DNA from: Taxillus chinensis
Lineage: Eukaryota; Streptophyta; Magnoliopsida; Santalales; Loranthaceae
DNA: 64,000 nucleotides
Assembly (NCBI GenBank): GCA_023512835.1
Contig: CM042087.1
Coordinates: forward strand, 4,622,021 to 4,686,020
Reading direction: 5' to 3'
Positions 54,898 through 64,000 of the stretch are shown piece by piece; within the stretch, counting starts at the first letter, position 1, and every line of letters begins with the position of its first letter. The position numbers were made by a program, and so were the translations under genes. The notes under the pieces were generated by a model. That model was not told where the DNA came from and made no database searches. It was given only the letters and a program-made list of their open reading frames with translations.

Positions 54898-56391
54898 TGA
54901 TAACGTGCATTTTATGCCGTTATTCTAGTGTTTATTTAGGATATTTGAGAGCATGATTAGAGCCTTATTGCTTCATATATCATATATATTTGCTCTAACC
55001 CCTAGGAAGATGATATTTGCAAATACATGCGTTTTTAAGCTGTTTTGGCAGATTTTGGAGCTCACTTTTGATATAGTAGATGGCCTCAAACAATTGGCGT
55101 GCAAGAACAAAAGTTGCTTAGAATGATGTCCTCTACCTACCACAGAAATTTCAGAGCATTTGGAGCTGCACGTGAATTCACCCATTTCACGTGCAAGCAT
55201 ATTTTTGCTTCTCAGGCCTTTACAGGATTCAAGGAAGCTTGGGGAGAAGTTTGAGCTGATTTGGAGCTGTACGTGAATTCACCATATCACGTGCAAATTG
55301 ACGTGCAGAGATATTTTTGGACCGATCCTATCGTTTTTCCATGCTGATTATTTGTTCCTGAAGGCCCATGTCCAAATTGTGGATGGAAGATAGAGATTTT
55401 AAAGTGTGGAGTGTCACTTATCAAAACTACGTCGTTTTGATAGATGGGCTAGGGTACATACCTCAAGGCCCATCCAACCTCTATAAATAGAGGCTCCACG
55501 CCCCATGCTATGTAACCTAGACCCCCCTACACGTTTTTAGAGGGAGAGAGAGGCTTCACGACTTAGAGGCTGCTCATTAACCTAGGAGAGCAGCCGTCGC
55601 AGTCACCCGTCGCGGATTTTGGATCCTAGATTTGAAGGCTTGTTGCGCGCATGGATTAGAAGAAGATGTTTAGCTTTACTACTATGGTTTTGCTTGTAAT
55701 CATGCGTGAGTAGTTCTTATAATCTAGGGGAGCAATGTAGCCCCTTGTTGCTTTGCTGTGTTTATGAATATTGGGTTTGGATGATTGAGTTTTGCATGTT
55801 TTATGAATCTGTTCTTAATTTCTATCTTTGGATGTACACCTTGGTATTCTTAGCCCTAGTCTGGGGCGGATTGAGATTTATAACTTATTTGTAATTGGTG
55901 TGATCATTATCCTTTTGCAAGTATGATTTATTGGCTTTGCATGTTTGTGTGTTTAGATGACCATTCTGGCATACAACTCTTAAAAGGACCTCAATGACCA
56001 TTCGTTGTCCTTGACTTATGTTTAACATGTTTTCAATCAGACAACCCTAATACCATGAACCAGTAGAAATAACATAGGGAGGTGAAATTGTGACCCTAGA
56101 TGCCTTAATCCTTGATTCTAAATCCAACGTTTTTAGTTATTTCAATTGCAATTCTGTTTTCAGTAAAGTAATTTTAAAACACAATTTTGTTTGCCGAGAC
56201 ATTGTTTTAAGCAAGATTAATTTGGTGATTTGAGTTAAAGCTAGATAACTTGGTAATCTCTGTGGGATCGACCCCTTTCTTGTTGCTATTCTATTTAGCA
56301 TTAGTTAAGAGAATTAATATTTTGAGAAGGGATTTAAACGATAGTAGCTTAACCCTCACTTGGGTTTCGCTCATGAAATACCCGTTCGTCA
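54898..56391 (+). repeat. Element E 5' LTR (1494 bp)
   Basis: It starts TGATAACGTGCATTTTATG, typical for Athila, and ends CCGTTCGTCA. An ACGT palindrome (ATCAAAACTACGTCGTTTTG at 55419) lies about 40 bp upstream of the TATA element CTATAAATAG (55481-55490), matching the arrangement in the Tekay LTRs. GTGCAAGCATATTTTTG-type repeats (55190, 55300 region) are in U3. Confidence 0.92.
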
Positions 56392-56394
56392 AAT

Positions 56395-56412
56395 TGGCAC
56401 CGTTGCCGGGGA
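56395..56412 (+). other. Element E primer binding site
   Basis: TGGCACCGTTGCCGGGGA, three bases after the LTR, differing at one position from the Athila tRNA-Asp primer site. Confidence 0.88.
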
Positions 56413-56586
56413 TTCAACGGTTGACTAGCTTTAGAAATCAACATTGAGTGAAATTGTTTGAATTCTGATCTTAGTGTTTATTTTTCTTTGAGTTTTTATT
56501 TATTTATTTTCTTTTGTTCAGAGCTGCTGGGTGTGTTCTTGTTTGTTTTACAGGAACATCATAACTCATTTGTGGAACTTCTTAGT

Positions 56587-57930
56587 CATGCATCCCAAGA
56601 GGGGAGCCTATACCATTTAATCGAGAACCGGAGCGATTGTTCAGAGCAGGCCACAGAGCAGCTAGGGAAGCAGCACGAGAGGCTGATGAAGCCGCACGTG
56701 AGGCTGAAGAAGCACTTGAAGGCTTGGAGCAATCCGTAGGCGACCTGATGATGGTGCAACGCAAAGAGGGGCCAATTACAATGGCCAATATCCAGAAGAA
56801 GAGGGGAATTAGTTTATGCCCAGAACCTTCTTAGATTATGCGAGGCCAATGATGTCAAACCATTATTCTGGGATTCGGCGGACAAGAGTCCAAGCAAATA
56901 GCTTCGAGCTGAAGCCGGCGTTGATCAACATGGTGAGTAACAACGCGTTTGGAGGAACAGCCGTGGATGATCCACACCAGCATTTGATGAGGTTCTACCA
57001 GATGTGCGACACCATAAAGATCAACAATGTATCGGAGGAGGCAATAAAGCTAAGGCTTTTCCCTTTCTCTTTAAAGGATAGAGCTCTTGGCTGGTTCAAC
57101 GATCTCACAACAGGTTCAATCAACACTTGGGAGGAGATGCAGACCAAGTTCATGTCAAAGTACTTCCCTCCTTCCAAGGTGATCCAGCTTAGAAGGGAGA
57201 TTAGCAGATTCAGGCAAGATGAGATGGAGACTCTTCATGAAGCTTGGGAGCATTTCAAAGACTTACTGAGAAGATGCCCTGATCATGGAAGACCCAGTGG
57301 ATTCAAATTGAATCTTTCTACATAGGTCTTCAGTCCCACTCACAAGACAAGGTGAATGCAGCTGCTGGAGGACGCTTGATGAATCTAGAGCCTGACGCGA
57401 ACAGCAGAGCTCTTGGAGAGGCTGTCATTAGCTGATTGGCAGTGGTCTAATGTGCGTACTTCAAAGCCAAGGGAGAAGATAGCTTCAGTTGATAATTCTT
57501 CCAATGATATGCAAGCACAGATTCAAGCTTTAGTGAAAGGCATGGAAGTATTGGCTCTTAAAGTTGAAGGATCACAACAAGTTTCACCAGTAGCTGAGCA
57601 GGGCTGGAGTGGAGCTGAAGAAGCAAATTATGTTGGAGGAAAGGGCTTGTATCAGAAGCAGCAATTTTATCCTCAACAACAACAACAAGGGTACAACCAG
57701 AACCAGCAGCAATCTCATCCATTTCAGAAAAACCAGAACCGAGGGGGAGATATCTCATTTCAGTACAAATATGTGCCCCTAGGGATGAAGCAGAATCCAT
57801 ACACCCACCTCCAGGATTCGAGCAGAAACAGCCTCAGCCTCAACATCAAAGAGGAAGGGTATATCAGAATGTGGATGAGCCAACCAAAAGAGAGGATAAT
57901 TTGGAGGAAAGGGTAGTCACCATGGAATCA
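56587..57930 (+). pseudogene. Element E gag (partial)
   Basis: An Ala/Glu/Arg-rich coiled-coil N-terminus (REAEEALEGLEQSVGDL, 56690-56740) is followed in another frame by the Retrotrans_gag core in ORF 56816-57325: INMVSNNAFGG, DPHQHLMRFYQMCD, LRLFPFSLKDRALGWFNDL and WEEMQTKFMSKYFPPSK. After a TAG the C-terminal Gln-rich part continues with changed frames (PPGFEQKQPQPQ readable near 57800). A deletion joins it at about 57930 to LTR sequence. Gag forms the particle shell. Confidence 0.85.
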
Positions 57931-58443
57931 TAACTTATTTGTAATTGGTGTGATCATTATACTTTTCCAAGTATGATTTATTGGCTTTGCATGTTTGTGT
58001 GTTTAGATGACCATTCTGGCATACAACTCTTAAAAGGACCTCAATAACCATTTGTTGTCCTTGACTTATGTTTAGCATGTTTTCAATCAGACAACCCTAA
58101 TACCATGAACCAGTAGAAATAACATAGGGAGGCGAAATTGTGACCCTAGATGCCTTAATCCTTGATTCTAAATCCAACGTTTTTAGTTATTTCAATTGCA
58201 ATTCTGTTTTCAGTAAAGTAATTTTAAAACACAATTTTGTTTGCCGAGACATTGTTTTAAGCAAGATTAATTTGGTGATTTGAGTTAAAGCTAGATAACT
58301 TGGTAATCTCTGTGGGATCGACCCCTTTCTTGTTGCTATTCTATTTAGCATTAGTTAAGGGAATTAATATTTTGAGAAGGGATTTAAATGACAGTAGCTT
58401 AACCCTCACTTGGGTTTCGCTCACGAAATACCCGTTCGTCAAT
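57931..58443 (+). repeat. Element E 3' LTR, last 513 bp
   Basis: It matches 55878-56391 with about ten differences. The left junction with gag at about 57930 marks the internal deletion. It ends CCGTTCGTCA followed by the ATCAT target duplication. Confidence 0.92.
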
Positions 58444-58743
58444 CATCGATTCAATTCCTTCTGACTCTTGGAACTCTCAAATTGCGATAAACAAAGTTTT
58501 ATCTTACATCGCGTATTTTCGAGGGATAATGATGGTCCATTAAATGCACATCTCAAGCCGGGCAATTTGTTTTTCACTTTCCGGAAGAAGGCATACAGCT
58601 GTCATAAATGCTTGGTTCTGCTGCCTCCATGTCATTTCTATATTTGGAGGCGCTCAACTATCAAGACTATTGATATCAGCTTGTTAGGCGGTTCACTGTT
58701 CATTGCACTTAAACCCTAGACCCACCGTCATCCACTGACCCGC

Positions 58744-58750
58744 TATATAT
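58744..58750 (+). promoter_or_regulatory. TATA element before the env-like ORF of element D
   Basis: TATATAT at 58744-58750 lies about 105 bp upstream of the ATG at 58853, followed by a CT/CA-rich leader. Together with the same arrangement in element A this suggests an internal promoter for the env-position ORF. Supported by position only. Confidence 0.45.
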
Positions 58751-58852
58751 CATAACCCTCAACCAGAGCGACTTATCACTCTCACATTTCACAGTCGCTC
58801 TTTATCTTTTCCAAACCCTAAATTTCCTTTCCCTTCTTTGCATCTATTTCCA

Positions 58853-61083
58853 ATGGCTCCCAAGACCGCTTTTTCTGGCATTAATCCCGGCTATTTGGTC
58901 GATTGGAACTCTGTATCTAATCCTCCGGTGTGGTTTCTGGAACTTCGCCCTCTCCTGGAAGCAAGCCACATCCTAAAAGTGGTCTTTGATCCCGTCAATC
59001 TCCTTATCGACGACATCGCTAGGTTCTACTAGAACACTCGTTGCACCACCGACTCTATCTGTTCCACCGTTAGGGGTGAATCCATTATCATCACCCCGAA
59101 CGTTCTTCATGCCGCTCTCCATCTTCCTTCTGGTCCTCATCAGCGCCCGGACCCAGAACGAATGGCAATTTCGATGGGCTGCACTTACAGAGGGAAGGAA
59201 TACAAAGTGAAGTCCTTCCAGGGTCGCTACAGATGTATGGCGACCATCTTGAGCCGGTGCCTTCTGGCTCGCACAACAGCCCTCGACTCTGTCCCGTACA
59301 ACCTGCTTCTTGCCATGTACGGAGTCTTTGAGGGTCTCCCGATCGATTGGGGGACTTTCTTGTTCCGGCTGCTGGGGAGCAACCCGAAGAATCAATCCTT
59401 TGGGCGGATACTCAACATCGTCTTCCGGAACTTGCATCCGTCCCACTTCAACGGACATGGCGTTATCTCCTTTCCCTAGGCCTTCTACCTTCGTCATCTT
59501 ACGCCTGATGGGAATCTGACCGCCCGCCAGCTCTTCGCTGCTATACGCCTCCTCCCTGCTCTAGAACAACAGGGTAGTTCGGCTGGTGACCTAGCTGACA
59601 GCTCTACCCCCGAAGTCAGCTCTGCCCACCGGTCCTCACGGATTCGGTCCGTAGCTGCACCCTCCATCTCCCGAGGCTCCCAGCACAGCGTTCGCGCCGA
59701 CCTATCCAAGGTTATGGGGCCTCCTCAGTCAAGTTCTCCTCCAGCTAATACTCCAGTACCTTCTGCCGTTGTTGTCCTTGCACCCGACTCTCCCGCTGTT
59801 GATGCTACTATTACAGCGGCAATGGCTGATGTCCCTACCTCTCCCCCGAAAGCACCTTTGCCCCCTACCTCAACCTTGATACTACCTCGACCATCTCCCC
59901 GCCGACACTATAACGGACCTATGGTTCCGTTTCAGCCTCACCTGCACAGCCACCATCCCCGACAATGACCTGGGTGTATTACACTCGCCACACCAAAACC
60001 CTGAAGGAAATGATCTTCTGGAACCTAGACCACGACTTCCTTATGCCGGCCTCCATTCTCGACATCCTGTTCACTGTTACCTCCAGACTGGCCCATGATG
60101 CACGGGTTCCTTCCCCTGCTACAGCCGGACCCTCTTCTCCTGCTGCAGCCATCCCCGTTGTTGACCTCTTTGGTCAAAGCGGTTCTGATGCCCCAGATGC
60201 CTCCGATGCTCCGGGTGGTCCTTCTGCTGCTGCTGCTGACCAACCCCTCTCTCTAGCTACTGGCTCCTCTGCCTCGCGCACTCCTGCACCTCTTCATGCG
60301 GGGGAGTCCTCCAAAGCCCTAGAGTTTGTGCTTGGATGGGCCTCTTTTGGCATAGTTCACTCCGATGCTATGATCTCTGCACAACTGGACTGCCACGCCC
60401 AAGCCCAGAGCGCCCAAATTGCTGCCATTGCCATCAAGGTTGATGCTCTCGGCGCCAAACTCCTCTCCGCCCTCATTGACTCTTCCAATTCCATCGAGCA
60501 GAAGATGGATCTTGTCGCCTCGTCCATGCACTCATTGTCTACCTCTTTCGCGAACTTGGCGTACATGATGGCTCATCCTCTTACCGCTCCTCGGTGATCT
60601 GCCAAAACGGGGGAGAAAGTGTCATCTGATCCTCCTGCAACTTCCTCAGCTCCTGCTGGAAAGCGGCCTGCATCTACACTACTTCCAGGAGTTCCTATCC
60701 CCAAACAGATCCGCTTCTCTCAGCCTAGCTCGTCCAGTGCAGCTCTTCCTTCGTCCTCTTCATCTGTGGCTGGCACCTTCCTCCCATGATTCGTAGAACG
60801 TGATCCATATGATGCAGATGGAAGTGTTTTCAATGAAATGACTAAGTATGCCGCGTTTACTGCCGAGCGAAGATGTTTATCAGAAATGTATCCCTTCTAC
60901 CCTGAAGATATTCAGACTCTACATTCTGAGAAGGGTCTGTTTACCACGGATGATATAGACAACTTCTCTCGAGCGGTAAAGATGGAGATGAGGCTGTTTT
61001 CGTCTCTATACAAGGATGGACACTTGTCTGACGTCTTTCCATGTTGGTTTGAGGGCTATCTTCCATACATAGCCCACATTTAG
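58853..61083 (+). pseudogene. Element D env-position ORF
   Basis: Starts MAPKTAFSGINPGYLVDWN. In-frame stops are at 59030 and 59477; a frameshift near 59960 and stops at 60595 and 60787 follow; it ends at 61081-61083. Conserved blocks are IIITPNVLHAALHLPSG, GCTYRGKEYKVKSFQGRYRC and SVPYNLLLAMYGVF (59064-59330), shared with element C and, more distantly, with element A. The middle is a Pro/Ser/Ala-rich linker (59700-60330). A short helical part (SAQIAAIAIKVDALGAKLLS) and a tail with YPEDIQTLHSEKG follow. No signal peptide or clear membrane span is seen, and no C48 triad. The tail may be cut by the array junction. Confidence 0.72.
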
Positions 61084-61095
61084 ACCTTCATTGTT

Positions 61096-64000
61096 GGGTC
61101 AAGGCCCCTGGTGGGATTCTAGCGTAGCTAGACTTATCTTATTTGTTGGTTCCCAAACTTCCTCTATAGAGGGATCTATACACCATGGAAATTACCGAAG
61201 GGGAGTTTTAAAAGGACGAGCCTTAAAAAAACCTCAAGCTTGAGTGAGCAGTCCGAGGCCCCATTACGGATAATGATCAACGCATAAGGGACTGTACTAA
61301 ACCTCGCTAACCTAGATTGTGATAAACCCGGATATAGGATTATGCATGGATGCAAGTTAAGGAAAGTAGTAAATCATAACTATTATGGCATTTCAAGCAT
61401 GTAAAAATAAGTATATACAATGGTAAAAATAAAAACCTCCACAAGTACCAATTAGAAGAAAAACAAATATATACAATAGTAAAACTAAAATAACCTCCCA
61501 TTCCTAGTTTTAGACCTAACTCTCTAATATTATACAAATCCCCATCAGAGTTACCAACTGTCATCACTAGTTTTTGTCTGGGCCCGTTTGGGGTGGGCTC
61601 AAACTAAACCAATGGTGAGAAAATTAGAGTTGCCACTAACTATTCGTGGGATACACCCCCCTAGGCTCACAGGGACCAATAATGATTTTCTGGGCTGTGG
61701 TAAATAGGTCTTCATTTTGTTTTTCACTGGGATAACTAGTAGTCTTCGGTATTCTTCTATGGTGGGAACAAAATCTACACTGTTGAAGTCGAAACATTGC
61801 CATCGAGGTTCCCAGAAATAGATTGATACCCCAAGCATATCCTTGTTGACTATAGCTCGATCACATTGAGCAAATCTCCAAAATGCTGCATATAGCTGTT
61901 TTTCCTTTCATCTGACCATTGTTTCCATATTGCCTGTAACTCTTTTGTGTAATCCAGCTAATCTTCTGTGATAACCTGTTCTACTTTGTGGGCGTCTCTT
62001 GATGGAAAATCTCCAAGGCAAAATCGAATGTCCCCAGATGCTTGGGCTACCACTGCGATAGCCTCCCTATCATGAAGGCCTTTCAGGAGATGACTGAAAG
62101 TTGCCATCCCTATATGGATGTCGTGTTATGCATGATGAGATGACAAGTTAAATTGACAATTGAAAATAGCAAGGTAATATGGACACGGTAAATGACTAAA
62201 CAAATATTCTAGCAAATAAACTGTACAGGGAATGACTTAATGACTACCCTACAAAACAAAGGTTAGCATGGCATGGAATGCGCAAACAACATGTGGGTCA
62301 AGGCCCCTGGTGGGATTCTATTGCTAGGCTTATCTTATTTGTTGGTTCCCAAACTTCCTCTATAGAGGGCTCTATACACCATGGAAATTACCGAAGGGGA
62401 GTCTTAAAAGGACGAGCCTTAAAAGAACCTCAAGCTTGAGTGAGCAGTCCGAGGCCCCATTACGGATAATGATCAACGCGTTAGGGACCGCACTAAACCT
62501 CGCTAACCTAGATTGTGATAAACCCGGATATAGGATTATGCATAGATGCAACAATTAAGGAAAGCAGTAAATCATAACTATTATGCCATTTAAAGCATAT
62601 AAAAATAAGTATATACAACGGTAAAAATAAAAACCTCCACAAGTACCAATTAGAAGAAAAACAAATATATACAATAGTAAATCTAAAATAACCTCCCATT
62701 CCTAGTTTTAGACCTAACTCTCTAATATTATACAAATCCCCAATAGAGTTACCAACTGTCATCACTAGTTTTTGTCTGAGCCCGTTTGGGGTGGGCTCAA
62801 ACTAAACCAATGGTGAGAAAATTAGAGTTGCCACTAACTATTCGTGGGATACACCCCCCTAGGCTCGCAGGGACCAACAATGATTTTCTGGGCTGTGGTA
62901 AATAGGTCTTCATTTTGTTTTTCACTGGGATATCTAGCAGTCATCGGTATTCTTCTATGGTGGGAACAAAATCTACACTGTTAAAGTTGAAACATTGCCA
63001 TCGAGGTTCCCAGAAATAGATTGATACCCCAAGCATATTCTTGTTGACTATAGCTCAATCACATTGAGCAAATCTCCAAAATGCTGCATATAACTGTTTT
63101 TCCTTTCATTTGACCATTGCTTCCATATTGCCTGTAACTCTTTCGTGTAATCCAGCTAATCTTCTGTGATAACCTGTTCTGCTTTGTGGGCGTCTCTTGA
63201 TGGAAAATCTCCAAGGCAAAATCGAATGTCCCCAGATGCTTGGGCTACCACTGCGATAGCCTCCCTATCATGAAGGCCTTTCAGGAGATGACTGAAAGTT
63301 GCCATCCCTATATGGATGTCGTGTTATGCATGATGAGATGACAAGTTAAATTGACAATTGAAAATAGCAAGGTAATATGGACACGGTAAATGACTAAACA
63401 AATATTCTAGCAAATAAACTGTACAGGGAATGACTTAATGACTACCCTACAAAACAAAGGTTAGCATGACATGGAATGCGCAAACAACATGTGGGTCAAG
63501 GCCCCTGGTGGGATTCTATTGCTAGACTTATCTTATTTGTTGGTTCCCAAACTTCCTCTATAGAGGGCTCCATTCACCATGGAAATTACCGAAGGGGAGT
63601 CTTAAAAGGACGAGCCTTAAAAGAACCTCAAGCTTGAGTGAGCAGTCCGAGGCTCCATTACGGATAATGATCAACGCTTAAGGGACCATACTAAACCTCG
63701 CTAACCTAGATTGTGATAAACCCGGATATAGGATTATGCATGGATACAACAGTTAAGGAAAGCAGTAAATCATAACTATTATGGCATTTAAAGCATATAA
63801 AAATAAGTATATACAACGGTAAAAATAAAATCCTCCACAAGTACCAATTAGAAGAAAAACAAATATATACAATAGTAAAACTAAAATAACCTCCCATTCC
63901 TAGTTTTAGACCTAACTCTCTAATATTATACAAATCCCCAGCAGAGTTACCAACTGTCATCACTAGTTTTTGTCTGGGCCCGTTTGGGGTGGGCTCAAAC
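61096..64000. repeat. 1.2 kb tandem array from Ogre/Tat LTR end, leader and gag start
   Basis: Units start at 61096, 62295 and 63493 (GGGTCAAGGCCCCTGG), spacings 1199 and 1198 bp, and the array runs past the window end. Each unit matches element B 33420-34580 on the minus strand: gag N-terminus (YFWEPRWQCFDFNSVDFVP at about 61815-61760), leader, PBS region and LTR end (GGGCCCGTTTGGGGTGGGC). Units are nearly identical. A 26-28 bp SIRE LTR tip (CTAGGCTC then CAGGGACCAA at about 61655) lies at the internal junction. Confidence 0.88.

Larger units (their letters stand above)
54898..58443 (+). mobile_element. Athila element E, internally deleted
   Basis: Complete insertion with ATCAT at 54893-54897 and 58444-58448. 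It has a full 5' LTR, PBS, gag, then directly the last 513 bp of the 3' LTR: pol and the 3' LTR start are missing. The shared LTR portion differs at about ten sites in 513 bp (counted by eye, about 2 percent), so the insertion is comparatively recent. It sits in the spacer of element D. Confidence 0.92.
41380..61085 (+). mobile_element. SIRE-type Ty1/copia element D with three insertions
   Basis: Order on the plus strand: LTR end, PBS, gag, protease, integrase, RT, RNase H, repeated purine tracts, env-position ORF. This is the Sirevirus arrangement. It is split by solo LTR S2 (43134-48100), a copia LTR-like insert (about 50026-51678) and Athila element E (54898-58443). The 5' LTR is cut by T1 at 41379. 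Instead of a 3' LTR the element runs into a tandem array at 61096. Frames change several times and stops are common. Confidence 0.85.

Noticed and set aside
58853..61083. Interpretation of the SIRE env-position ORF as a true viral envelope glycoprotein
   Set aside because: No signal peptide, transmembrane span or Cys-rich ectodomain is visible; similarity is to a plant transposon-protein family.
61340..63963. Repeated small ORFs (MMTVGNS...) in each 1.2 kb unit
   Set aside because: They lie in leader and LTR-end sequence of the Ogre-derived unit and have no known domain; repeated only because the unit is repeated.

Overview
This 64 kb window looks like a gene-poor, repeat-dense part of a plant nuclear genome, most likely a eudicot. 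I found no cellular protein-coding gene, rRNA or tRNA gene. Almost every base belongs to LTR retrotransposons of the Athila, Tekay/Del, Ogre/Tat (Ty3/gypsy) and SIRE (Ty1/copia) lineages, to solo LTRs, or to tandem repeats made from them. All coding regions are broken by stop codons, frameshifts or deletions, so this is a fossil bed rather than a set of active genes. The species cannot be named from the sequence.

Layout. (1) 1-7587, plus: the 3' part of an Athila-like element A (protease, RT, RNase H, integrase, then an env-position ORF with its own TATA box and a Ulp1/C48-like cysteine protease domain). (2) 7588-41379, minus: a Tekay/Del chromovirus T1, split in gag by a 25 kb insertion. (3) That insertion, 13053-38415, is a plus-strand solo LTR S1 with an AACTG target duplication. 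S1 holds an Athila LTR scrap, a heavily eroded minus-strand SIRE copia C (about 13870-23640) and a minus-strand Ogre/Tat element B (about 23690-37651). (4) 41380-61085, plus: a second SIRE copia D. It is interrupted by a solo LTR S2 (43134-48100, target duplication AAGGA) that carries an Ogre solo LTR (43885-46786, GACGG), by a copia-LTR-like insert (about 50026-51678), and by an internally deleted Athila E (54898-58443, ATCAT). (5) 61096-64000: a 1.2 kb tandem array made from the LTR end, leader and gag start of an Ogre/Tat element.

The most interesting points are these. Athila-like A and both SIRE elements carry a recognisably homologous ORF in the env position although their pol genes belong to different superfamilies. 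In A that ORF continues into a C48 cysteine protease domain. In A and D the ORF is preceded by a TATA box about 90-110 bp upstream of its ATG. The terminal array is a satellite in the making that also contains the last 26-28 bp of a SIRE LTR in each unit. The Ogre element keeps a probable intron between protease and RT whose removal would restore the reading frame. Target duplications give a partial insertion order: D before S2 before the Ogre solo LTR; D before E; T1 before S1 before B.

Coordinates of named LTR ends, PBS, PPT and target duplications were read directly. Internal domain borders and the limits of the eroded element C are approximate.
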